A stretch of 6,777 bases of DNA, from NCBI GenBank assembly GCA_038230695.1, contig JBBRMT010000249.1:1-6777 (forward strand), written 5' to 3'. Numbering within the stretch: position 1 is the first letter of the stretch; each line of letters begins with the position of its first letter. The translations under genes and the position numbers were made by a program. Below the pieces are notes generated by a model. It ran no database searches, was not told the origin of the DNA, and was given only the letters and a program-made list of their open reading frames with translations. The DNA is from QHBQ01 sp038230695 (GTDB taxonomy: Bacteria; Chloroflexota; Chloroflexia; QHBQ01). Below are positions 1-6,106 of this stretch, piece after piece.

Positions 1-642
1 GGCAACCAGACTCAACAGGGCGCAGACAGAAATCTCTGCCAGAGCAAGGCGCATCGGGTTAAAGGACTTGCCGAAGCGCGAGGTCAGCACAATTTGCAGC
101 GCAAACGGTACGGTGCCACCGAGTTCCAGCCAATCCCCGCCGCTTACGGTAAAATCACCCTTTACGGTGAGCAAAAACAGGCCCACGATCGCCACGATGA
201 TACCAATGATTGCCGTGATTGTAGGGCGATAGTGCAATATGAAGAAACTGAACAGCGGCACCAACACCAGCGTCATACTGCTGATGAAACCAGCGCTCGA
301 TGCGGTGGTATAGTCCATGCCAATGGTCTGTAGTACAAAGCCAAGCCACAGGGCTACGCCAATCAGGCCGCCCCACCAAAGCTCACCTCTGACGAAGTCG
401 CCAAGCTCGTGTCGAAGCAGAACTGCCAGAGTGAGCGCAGCGGTGGCACAGGTAAAACGCATTGCCAGGAAGAACAGCGGGCTGGTTTGCGGCAAGGCGC
501 TTTTGATGATAAGGAAGGTCGAACCCCACACGATAACAACCCCAAATAGCGCCAGGTCAGTGAGCCACGCCTTGCTATCAGAGTGGGGAGCGGCAGATGA
601 AGTAGCGTTGGAGTTTTGCTCTTTAGATGATTTTGCCGTCAT
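1..642 (-). CDS. EamA/DMT-family transporter, C-terminus cut off by window edge
   Basis: Reading the minus strand from the ATG at 642 gives 214 open codons to the window edge with no stop, so this is the N-terminal part of a protein probably near 300 residues. After a polar, Ser-rich cytoplasmic start (about residues 1-26) come hydrophobic helices near 28-48, 55-76, 89-107, 115-136, 141-160 and 172-187, with a further one beginning near 200. The first carries VVIVWGSTFLIIK and the fourth follows LQTIGMDYTTASSAGFISS, both typical of the first EamA repeat of the drug/metabolite transporter superfamily. These are inner-membrane carriers, usually ten helices in two repeats, for amino acids, metabolites or drugs. 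The substrate here is unknown. An AAAAGG ribosome site lies 6 bases before the ATG (649-654). The oxidoreductase gene upstream is on the same strand with a 171-base gap and no convincing terminator, so co-transcription is possible. Family is near certain; substrate is open. Confidence 0.9.
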   Translation of the reverse strand, partial: MTAKSSKEQNSNATSSAAPHSDSKAWLTDLALFGVVIVWGSTFLIIKSALPQTSPLFFLAMRFTCATAALTLAVLLRHELGDFVRGELWWGGLIGVALWLGFVLQTIGMDYTTASSAGFISSMTLVLVPLFSFFILHYRPTITAIIGIIVAIVGLFLLTVKGDFTVSGGDWLELGGTVPFALQIVLTSRFGKSFNPMRLALAEISVCALLSLVA

Positions 643-813
643 TATATACCTTTTCGCTTATAGGGCCAGTGCCAACCTTGCTTTGGCAGCTCTAAGTAGC
701 TACATCGAAGTGAACCGAAAGCACACCTGCCACAATGACGAGGTTGGTGCGCTTTTCTTATCGTCCTCTCCCAGTGGCAATCGAGAGTGCGAATCTTAAC
801 GTGTTCACTGGGA

Positions 814-1689
814 TCAGGCCGACGTGGTGATAAGTTCATCGGTAACCCACTGTGCAACGTTGGCGGGGTAGGGCGCTGGCAATCCGAGGACGATGTGCTG
901 GAAGCCAGCGCCGACCGCTTTGCTAATCGCGTCCCTTGTGATGCTGGGCTGGTCGTAGGAGACAGGCAGGTATATTGAGCGAGTGACTGCGGCAGGGTCG
1001 CGACCGATTGCAGCGCAGTAGCGGTCCAGCAGGGCGCTGCGACGGACGGCATCGTCTATGTCACCGCCAGGGATGTTCCACAGGTCGGCGTGTTCGGCGA
1101 CCACGCGCAGTACGGCAGCCGAGCGTCCGCCTATTAGGATTGGCGGGTGGGGGCGCTGAATGGGTTTGGGGTTGCAATACGCTCCGGTGAGATGGACGTA
1201 GGTGCCAGAGAAGTCGAACGGTTCGTCCTCGGTCCACAACCGCCGGATAACGGTACACGCTTCGGCGAGGCTCCCCACGGCGTGGGCAGCGTCGTAGTAG
1301 GGCAGACCGTAGGCTTCATATTCGCGCCGAGCCAGCGGGATATCGGGTCGTGAGCCTGCACCGATACCGAATTCGAGCCGTCCGCCGGAAACAATATCGA
1401 CGGTCGCCGCTATCTTAGCCAAGATAGCGGGGGGCCGGAAGCGGTTGCTGGTCACGAGCAGGCCGAGGCGTAGTCGTTGGGTCTGTGCGGCGAGGGCTGC
1501 GAGCAGTGTCCAACCTTCGTAGGTCGGCCCATTCGGGTCGCCCCCAATCGGCATGAGGTGATCGTACAGCCAAGCATGCTCTATCTGGGGGATGGCATCC
1601 GCCTCGCGCCAGACCCGTTGGATGTCTTTGTAGTCTACCTGTGATGGGGCGGTCATAATCCCAAAACGTGGCCTGGGTGTTTGCGGCAT
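814..1689 (-). CDS. LLM-class F420-dependent oxidoreductase (luciferase-like monooxygenase fold)
   Basis: A 291-residue cytoplasmic protein of the bacterial luciferase-like superfamily, probably using reduced F420 (or FMN) to reduce or oxidise an unidentified small molecule. Family-typical stretches are FGIMTAPSQ (residues 9-17), the strand-loop AWLYDHLMPIGG (39-50), LRLGLLVTSNRFRPPAILAK (73-92), the nearly invariant SGGRLEFGIGAG (101-112), the REYEAYG segment (122-128), NPKPIQRPHPPILIGG (163-178) and AEHADLWN (188-195). Length fits the family. The frame can be extended to a TTG at 1773, but the ATG at 1689 is chosen for three reasons: homology begins just after it, AAGGA lies 11 bases upstream (1701-1705), and the predicted transcription start (about 1769) falls inside the extended version. 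A strong promoter (1776-1804) gives the gene its own expression apart from the ClC gene upstream. Family assignment is secure; F420 rather than FMN use is inferred from similarity, and the substrate is unknown. Confidence 0.93.
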   Translation of the reverse strand: MPQTPRPRFGIMTAPSQVDYKDIQRVWREADAIPQIEHAWLYDHLMPIGGDPNGPTYEGWTLLAALAAQTQRLRLGLLVTSNRFRPPAILAKIAATVDIVSGGRLEFGIGAGSRPDIPLARREYEAYGLPYYDAAHAVGSLAEACTVIRRLWTEDEPFDFSGTYVHLTGAYCNPKPIQRPHPPILIGGRSAAVLRVVAEHADLWNIPGGDIDDAVRRSALLDRYCAAIGRDPAAVTRSIYLPVSYDQPSITRDAISKAVGAGFQHIVLGLPAPYPANVAQWVTDELITTSA

Positions 1690-1700
1690 GGGTTTGTTCG

Positions 1701-1705
1701 TCCTT
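1701..1705 (-). promoter_or_regulatory. Ribosome binding site of the LLM oxidoreductase
   Basis: On the minus strand AAGGA precedes the ATG at 1689 by 11 bases. The spacing is slightly long, but the site supports that ATG over the upstream TTG at 1773. Confidence 0.55.
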
Positions 1706-1775
1706 GCGAGCAACGCTGGATTTGCGTACCAGCCTGCGCGCAGGTATATTGAGAAAGCGAGATATTGCTCCAATG

Positions 1776-1804
1776 ATTATACCGAACAACGTTCCGTTTG
1801 ACAA
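1776..1804 (-). promoter_or_regulatory. Sigma-70-type promoter for the LLM oxidoreductase gene
   Basis: On the minus strand TTGTCA (1799-1804, five of six to TTGACA) and a perfect TATAAT (1776-1781) are separated by exactly 17 bases. This is the best promoter match in the window. Transcription would start near 1769 and leave about 80 bases of leader before the ATG at 1689. The spacer contains an inverted repeat, GAAC-AAC-GTTC on the plus strand (1784-1794), that could bind a regulator. Confidence 0.75.
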
Positions 1805-1862
1805 GCAATGGTTTGAGGGAATAATGCAGTGGTCACCAGCGACGAGGGAGTGGGACAATCAG

Positions 1863-3935
1863 CTAAGAACTCACAAATCGGTATAAGCCAGTCAGATAGT
1901 GACGTAGTTCCTCTTCGCTAATCGGGCTGGTCAGGGCCATCACCATGTCGCCACTCTGGAGTTCAGTGTCACCGCGCGGAAAGATCAACTCGCCGCCGCG
2001 CCTGACTGAAACCACTAGCGAGTCCATCGGGAAGTTCAACTCACGTAGCGCCTTACCCACCACGGGCGAATCGCCGCTAATCTTCACTTCGAGTAGCGCC
2101 CCACCGCTGATTACCCCACCCAGGCGACGCGCTCCCTGGTTCATTGACTGGCGATACGCCCGCGAGACATCGGCGGTAGTCAGCACCCCGCTCAGCTGGT
2201 TCGTGCCATCCGCCGCCAGCACCGGCAGCCAGCTGATACGGTGACTGGCAATCTGCTCCAGGGCGGTATCCAGCGTGTCATCAGTCTCAATCGTCACCGG
2301 GTCATGAGTCATCACTGCCCCAACGGTCGCCTCCGCCCCCGCCAGGCTGGCAGCGATGTCAGCACGGGTGACTACCCCCAGCAGTGTTCCGCTCTCGTCT
2401 ACCACCGGCGCACCGCTGGCATCGTTCTCCACCAGGGTTGCCATCGCCGCCCGGGCGCTCAGGGTGGGGCTGAAGCGCAGCGGTTGATCGCTGATCACAT
2501 CCCCCACCCGCAGACTGGCGAGCAAGGGGAAGCTGAAACGGTAGCGGTGCGCGGGCGAGTCCACCCGCGTGTCCACCTGGTTGATATAGATGGTGTTATC
2601 GCCGCAGATGAGGGTGGAGATACTCACCGCCAGCATCGCGGGTGCCAGCAGGGTCAGGTTGCCGGTCATCTCCGCCACCATCAGCATCACCGCCAGCGGC
2701 GCATGAGCGATGCCGCCGAACAAGGCCATCATCGCCACAATCACGAACGGTGCAGGCGAAGCGGGCATATTCGGCAGTATCCCCTCGGCCAGCCGCCAGC
2801 AGGTCGCGCCCAGCAACGCGCCAATCACCATCCCTGGCCCGAAGATGCCGCCACTGCCCCCGCTGCCGATGCTCAGGCTGGTAGTCACAATCTTGACGAA
2901 GGGGAGAATCAATACTACCCAGAGCGGTAGACCCAATAGCCCGGCGCTGCTCATCGTCACCTGCACCCAGCCGTAGCCCATGTGCAGCGCCTGCGGCACA
3001 ACGATGCCGATCGTGCCTACCAGTAGCCCGCCAATTGCCGGCTTGGCCCAGTTGGGCAGGCGCAGCTGGTGGAACAAGTGGCTGGTGTAGGCAAAGGTGC
3101 GGGCATAGAGGATGCCGACCAGTCCGCAGATGACCCCTAGTACCGTATAATAGAGAAGTTGCACTGGCGAGTCGAACAGTAGGCTAGCCTGGTTGCCGAA
3201 AATGGGACCGAAGCCATAGACCGCGCCGTAGACAGTGTAGCCCACAATCGAGGCGATCAGGGCGGGGATGAGCGCCTCAGCCTCCAGGTCGTGTTTGTAG
3301 AGGATCTCGGCGGCCATCACCGCACCGCCCAGTGGCGCACGGAAGATGCTGCCGATGCCCGCGCCCATGCCGGTCGCCAGGGCGATGCGGCGGCTCTGGG
3401 TGTCGAGGTGCAACCACCCGGCAAGGGTCGAGCCGAAGCCCGCGCTGATCTGCGCCGCTGGCCCCTCGCGCCCGCCACTGCCGCCGCTACCGATGGTAAT
3501 CGCGCTGGCGACCAGCTTGATCAGCGGCACCCGCTTGCGTACCTTGCCGCCCTTGTAGTGAAACGAGGCGATAGCTGCATCGGTGCCATGACCCTCTGCC
3601 TCCGGCGCAGTGTTGAACACAATAATGCCGCTGATTAGCCCGCCCAGCGCAACCACCAGCGGCAGCATAAAGGGGTGCAGTACCGCGCTGACCACGGTGG
3701 TACCTTCACCTGAAGGGTGCGGCGGGTAATAGCCTGCAAGGGTGCCGAGAAAGAGGTTGGTGCTGAAGTCAATCGCCCAGTAGAAGACGATTGCGCCCAG
3801 ACCGGCAACGAGGCCAATCGCCCCACCTAGCACGATCCATTTGGCGAGGGCGGGGCCACTTTCGATGCCACCCTTCTGCCCGGGGATGGATAGCAGGCGA
3901 CGCAGTGAGGCAAGTGGTGGTATCCGGTTAATCAT
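1863..3935 (-). CDS. ClC-family chloride channel or H+/Cl- exchanger with CBS pair and RCK_C (TrkA_C) tail
   Basis: A 690-residue inner-membrane anion transport protein. The ClC core spans about residues 33-455. It carries GHGTD (115-119), the form some prokaryotic subfamilies have in place of GSGIP, then GREGP with the gating glutamate E157, FRAPLGG (198-204), GGIFGP (362-367) and a candidate chloride-coordinating tyrosine in TIYINQ (Y450). A CBS pair follows (about 477-530 and 537-597), then a TrkA_C/RCK_C domain (about 602-688) ending near the C-terminus. ClC proteins work as homodimers; CBS and RCK_C domains usually sense nucleotides or ions, so ligand gating is a reasonable inference. 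At the position of the internal proton glutamate (E203 of the E. coli protein) I read isoleucine I211 after E210, so proton coupling is uncertain. A TTG one codon before the ATG could also start translation, as GAGGAG lies 8 bases before the TTG and 11 before the ATG. The DUF1622 gene is divergent. Confidence 0.95.
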   Translation of the reverse strand: MINRIPPLASLRRLLSIPGQKGGIESGPALAKWIVLGGAIGLVAGLGAIVFYWAIDFSTNLFLGTLAGYYPPHPSGEGTTVVSAVLHPFMLPLVVALGGLISGIIVFNTAPEAEGHGTDAAIASFHYKGGKVRKRVPLIKLVASAITIGSGGSGGREGPAAQISAGFGSTLAGWLHLDTQSRRIALATGMGAGIGSIFRAPLGGAVMAAEILYKHDLEAEALIPALIASIVGYTVYGAVYGFGPIFGNQASLLFDSPVQLLYYTVLGVICGLVGILYARTFAYTSHLFHQLRLPNWAKPAIGGLLVGTIGIVVPQALHMGYGWVQVTMSSAGLLGLPLWVVLILPFVKIVTTSLSIGSGGSGGIFGPGMVIGALLGATCWRLAEGILPNMPASPAPFVIVAMMALFGGIAHAPLAVMLMVAEMTGNLTLLAPAMLAVSISTLICGDNTIYINQVDTRVDSPAHRYRFSFPLLASLRVGDVISDQPLRFSPTLSARAAMATLVENDASGAPVVDESGTLLGVVTRADIAASLAGAEATVGAVMTHDPVTIETDDTLDTALEQIASHRISWLPVLAADGTNQLSGVLTTADVSRAYRQSMNQGARRLGGVISGGALLEVKISGDSPVVGKALRELNFPMDSLVVSVRRGGELIFPRGDTELQSGDMVMALTSPISEEELRHYLTGLYRFVSS

Positions 3936-3946
3936 CAAGTTGTCTG

Positions 3947-3952
3947 CTCCTC
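3947..3952 (-). promoter_or_regulatory. Ribosome binding site of the ClC gene (start ambiguity TTG/ATG)
   Basis: GAGGAG on the minus strand lies 8 bases before TTG (3936-3938) and 11 bases before the in-frame ATG (3933-3935). The spacing favours TTG and the codon favours ATG. The two choices differ by a single residue. Confidence 0.65.
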
Positions 3953-4015
3953 GCTTGGGCCATAAATATCAAGGTGGTCGAGCCGGGACAAGCTATATGC
4001 GCCCCGCGTGGAGTA

Positions 4016-4044
4016 ATCATACCACAATTGCCTGATCAGTTGAA
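4016..4044 (-). promoter_or_regulatory. Candidate promoter for the ClC gene (extended -10)
   Basis: On the minus strand TATGAT (4016-4021) is preceded by TGG, giving an extended -10 of the TGnTATGAT type. A weak -35, TTCAAC (4039-4044), lies 17 bases upstream. The start would be near 4009, leaving a leader of about 70 bases. The weak -35 is typical of extended -10 promoters. Moderate support only. Confidence 0.45.
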
Positions 4045-4153
4045 CATGGAGCGGGCCGCTGCTAATAATGCTTATCGCAGCTCATGGTGTAAATTGCGCG
4101 AGGGTGAGCGCAGCCCACCCCTACCAATTCACCTCATTTGCTTGAGCAGTTTG

Positions 4154-4159
4154 TATAAT
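4154..4159 (+). promoter_or_regulatory. Candidate -10 element for the DUF1622 gene
   Basis: A perfect TATAAT lies about 107 bases before the GTG start. No good -35 sits 16-18 bases upstream (the sequence there is ACCTCA/CCTCAT). Either the promoter depends on an activator or the match is chance in an AT-rich stretch. Confidence 0.35.
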
Positions 4160-4253
4160 ATGCCGCCCGGCTGGTCTGCAAGTTACCTCATTCAGCGCCA
4201 CAGCTTTGCAAGTGGCACAAATATTGCGAACTCCAACGATAACCCTCAACTAT

Positions 4254-4258
4254 AGGAG
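4254..4258 (+). promoter_or_regulatory. Ribosome binding site of the DUF1622 gene
   Basis: AGGAG lies 8 bases before the GTG at 4267. This is ideal spacing and the main reason for accepting the non-ATG start. Confidence 0.7.
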
Positions 4259-4266
4259 TAACCCAG

Positions 4267-4710
4267 GTGTTCACAGCATTGGCTTATCTGCTCACTGCGC
4301 TGCAGCAGCAGTCGGCAACCAGCGGCATCACCGAGCTATTCAAGAGTGGCACGCAATACCTTGCCACTGCGGTCGAGGCAGTGGGCGGCCTCATTATCGG
4401 GGTTGCGGTCATCCAGGCAGTAGCTCGCGTGATTTACGCGCTGATTCGGCGAACCGATAATCAAGCGGCCAAGGAAGCTATTCGGCTGGGGCTGGGGCGC
4501 TGGCTAACCCTGGCGCTTGAGTTCGAGTTGGCTGCCGACATCCTGCGTACCGCAGTAGCGCCTACCTGGGACGAGATCGGCCAGCTTGCCGCCATCATTG
4601 TCATCCGCACCGTACTCAACTATTTCTTGCAGCAGGATATAGACCGGGCCGCGCAGCGGGGTAATCTGGCGGCCATTGAGGGCAATCTGCCCAACAAGGT
4701 TGTCAACTAA
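4267..4710 (+). CDS. DUF1622 family small membrane protein
   Basis: A 147-residue protein starting at GTG with a well-placed AGGAG. It has a short amphipathic N-terminus and three likely membrane helices: about 32-60 (VGGLIIGVAVIQ and on), 76-97 and 103-121. Its conserved core, LGLGRWLTLALEFELAADIL followed by RTAVAPTWDEIGQLAAIIVIRTVLNYF (residues 74-120), is the recognisable signature of DUF1622, a family of small bacterial membrane proteins of unknown function. The ending after residue 122 is polar and probably cytoplasmic. It is the only plus-strand gene here, divergent from the ClC gene and convergent with the ABC permease, whose frame overlaps its last 207 bases on the other strand. Conservation of the core, most of which lies in the overlap, makes this the genuine gene there. 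No function should be assigned; a link to ion homeostasis through the neighbouring ClC gene is speculation. Confidence 0.88.
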   Translation: MFTALAYLLTALQQQSATSGITELFKSGTQYLATAVEAVGGLIIGVAVIQAVARVIYALIRRTDNQAAKEAIRLGLGRWLTLALEFELAADILRTAVAPTWDEIGQLAAIIVIRTVLNYFLQQDIDRAAQRGNLAAIEGNLPNKVVN

Positions 4711-5517
4711 AGCGGGGAGCGCCGCAACTAACGCCATATTGCCAGTCAAGGTATGTACGCTAGCGGCACGGGTCTTCCAGATAAAGATGGCGAGGCCGAA
4801 GAGGGCGAACCCGGCCACCCAGGCAGCCGAGTATAGCGCCATCTCCCAGGGCATGGCGCTGGTGAAACCCCCCGCCACCAGTAGCTGGGTAGGTGCATAG
4901 GAGGGGAAGCCAACCAGAAAATCCTTGTTGGCAACCGGGTTATCCACCGGGTTCTGTAGGGTGGTGTCCATCAGGCTGATCATGATGATAAGGAAGAAAC
5001 CTTCAAGTTCACCAGGGAGCAACACCCCCAGCAGCAACCCCAGACTGCCGTAAATAAGCGTGGCCGCGAAGAAGCCAAGCCAGACCAGCAGCAACGAACC
5101 GGGCTGCCAGAATAGATAAAGTACGATGCTGGCGTACAGCGCGATCGCCGCTGCCGTAATCAGCAGCGCAGTCAGCTTGGCCAGCATCAGCAGCGATTGC
5201 GGATAGCCGCTGAGGACCAGGCGGCGGTCGAACTCCCGACCCTTGCGCGTGGAGTTGAACAGCATGAAGCCGATGATCAGGGTAATCGCGTTCAACCCGG
5301 CAGTGAGCAGCCCCAGGTTATGGCCGCTGACCACGAGGAAAGCGCCAGTGGCTCGGAACTTGAACTCGGCCGGCGTGTTGTCCAGCAGCACGCCGATAAC
5401 GAAGTACCAGGTTGGCACGAACAGCAGCAGCAGGGTGAGCGCAAAGCGGTTGCGGGCCTGCTCCAGCACCGCGTAGCGGGTGGCAGTCAGATAGCGGGCG
5501 AAGGGTGAACTGGACAT
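4504..5517 (-). CDS. ABC-2 type transporter permease with antisense read-through tail
   Basis: A 337-residue open frame encoding the membrane subunit of an ABC exporter. Six likely helices lie near 26-45, 66-87, 108-136, 141-168, 172-187 and 228-247. The soluble N-terminus (1-24), the RKGREFDRR segment in the first cytoplasmic loop (91-99) and the loop from GELEGFF through NKDFLVGFPSYAPTQL fit the ABC-2 permease type. The start is secure: AAGGAGG lies 6 bases before the ATG. The ATPase partner is two genes upstream in the same operon. Substrate is unknown. The protein should end soon after its last helix (about residues 250-265), but the frame continues. Residues 270-337 are the exact antisense of the DUF1622 gene, codon over codon, and look like neither membrane protein nor a known domain. 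The frame stops only where DUF1622 uses a CTA leucine codon (4504-4506). The annotated C-terminus may therefore be a lost-stop extension. Confidence 0.88.
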   Translation of the reverse strand: MSSSPFARYLTATRYAVLEQARNRFALTLLLLFVPTWYFVIGVLLDNTPAEFKFRATGAFLVVSGHNLGLLTAGLNAITLIIGFMLFNSTRKGREFDRRLVLSGYPQSLLMLAKLTALLITAAAIALYASIVLYLFWQPGSLLLVWLGFFAATLIYGSLGLLLGVLLPGELEGFFLIIMISLMDTTLQNPVDNPVANKDFLVGFPSYAPTQLLVAGGFTSAMPWEMALYSAAWVAGFALFGLAIFIWKTRAASVHTLTGNMALVAALPALVDNLVGQIALNGRQITPLRGPVYILLQEIVEYGADDNDGGKLADLVPGRRYCGTQDVGSQLELKRQG

Positions 5518-5523
5518 TTTATT

Positions 5524-5530
5524 CCTCCTT
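5524..5530 (-). promoter_or_regulatory. Strong ribosome binding site of the ABC permease
   Basis: AAGGAGG on the minus strand lies 6 bases before the ATG at 5517, the best Shine-Dalgarno match in the window. Its first bases could pair in a weak five-base-pair hairpin (5528-5532 with 5539-5543), probably too AT-rich to matter. Confidence 0.8.
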
Positions 5531-5583
5531 ATATTCCAATAAGCCAGGGTGAACTCGTCGTTCGCCCCGCTAAATTGCTTGTT

Positions 5584-6072
5584 TTAACCTTGACGTGGCC
5601 GCAGCGCAACTAGCGGCACCGCCGCCGCGAGGATGCGGCAATCTTCCTCGGTTGGCTGTAGCTTGCGCCCGGCCATCAGGCCAGCAAGTTCGCGGAAGGC
5701 AAGCGGATGGTGGCTGGCATAATCGAACAGCACGCTGGCTGCCTCATCCACCGGCAATCGCAAGGCGGTGGCGGCGAAGTGTTTACCCGCCACGCTCGCC
5801 TCTACCAGCGGTGTTTTCTCCACATTACGCAACCAGTCGGAACGTTCACCCCAGCCCGAGGCGATGTAGTATGTGCCGCTGGTCCGATCGCGACCCACCA
5901 CTTCCAGCACGGTGCGGCGCGGCTGGCCGCTCCTTCTCCCGGTATGCGTGAGCATCAGGAAGCGATGGCCCAACAGCCAGCCAAGGTGCAGGCGATAGAG
6001 CCAGATTGGAGCGCGCAGCAGCAGCCGTAGTGGGCCATGCGGGGTGTGCTTATCGGCAAGTTTGGTATTCAT
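5584..6072 (-). CDS. Ddn-like nitroreductase-family deazaflavin (F420)-dependent oxidoreductase
   Basis: A 162-residue protein of the split-beta-barrel deazaflavin-dependent nitroreductase group (older name DUF385), whose best known member is mycobacterial Ddn. The diagnostic part is THTGRRSGQPRRTVLEVVG (residues 42-60), a strand and loop expected to bind the F420 phosphate tail. It is followed by YYIASGWGERSDWLRNVEKT (68-87), the family's N/D-W-x-x-N block, and a barrel strand VEASVAGKHF (90-99). The N-terminus (14-40) is basic and amphipathic and may touch the membrane, as in relatives that reduce quinones. The frame extends to an upstream start at 6150 inside the ATPase gene, but the ATG at 6072 is preferred: AAGGGA lies 8 bases upstream (6081-6086), the gap to the ATPase stop becomes 34 bases, and family homology starts after it. 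It lies between the ATPase and permease genes of one operon. Substrate is unknown; F420 use is inferred from family. Confidence 0.88.
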   Translation of the reverse strand: MNTKLADKHTPHGPLRLLLRAPIWLYRLHLGWLLGHRFLMLTHTGRRSGQPRRTVLEVVGRDRTSGTYYIASGWGERSDWLRNVEKTPLVEASVAGKHFAATALRLPVDEAASVLFDYASHHPLAFRELAGLMAGRKLQPTEEDCRILAAAVPLVALRPRQG

Positions 6073-6106
6073 GCTTGACTTCCCTTTCCGACCTAATCGG
6101 CCAGTT

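Larger units (their letters stand above)
3936..4266. other. Divergent intergenic region between ClC and DUF1622 genes
   Basis: This stretch of about 330 bases has no convincing gene; short open frames on the plus strand lack ribosome sites and recognisable content. It is more AT-rich than its flanks. It holds the ClC ribosome site, a minus-strand extended -10 promoter candidate (4016-4044), a plus-strand TATAAT (4154-4159), the DUF1622 ribosome site (4254-4258) and a GC-rich imperfect hairpin: GGGTG at 4102-4106 pairs with CACCC at 4116-4120, with a further GC/GC pair inside. The hairpin has no T-run on either side, so it is not an obvious terminator. Confidence 0.6.

Noticed and set aside
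317..799. A 160-codon plus-strand open frame opposite the start of the DMT transporter
   Set aside because: The minus strand gives a clear EamA protein through most of this interval. The plus product has no recognisable features and a composition typical of a shadow frame.
769..813. Eight-base inverted repeat (TCCCAGTG / CACTGGGA) just after the LLM stop codon as a terminator
   Set aside because: The loop is about 29 bases and no T-run follows the stem in the direction of transcription, so it does not qualify as an intrinsic terminator.
1690..1773. N-terminal extension of the LLM oxidoreductase from a TTG at 1773
   Set aside because: The added 28 residues do not resemble the family, no Shine-Dalgarno supports the TTG, and the strong promoter predicts a transcript starting at about 1769, after this codon.
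2241..2930. A 229-codon plus-strand open frame opposite the ClC gene
   Set aside because: It lies in antisense codon register with the ClC frame and is open because that GC-rich gene rarely uses TTA, CTA or TCA. Its product is a low-complexity Arg/His/Gln-rich string with no domain, and it has no ribosome site of note.
4712..4725. Small hairpin (GCGG-6-CCGC) between the convergent genes as a terminator
   Set aside because: The stem has only four pairs and is followed by just TTTAGTT on the minus strand and no T-run on the plus strand. It is too weak to call.
5528..5543. Hairpin in the permease leader as a translational switch
   Set aside because: Five AT-rich base pairs overlap only three bases of the ribosome site; it is unlikely to be stable enough to control translation.
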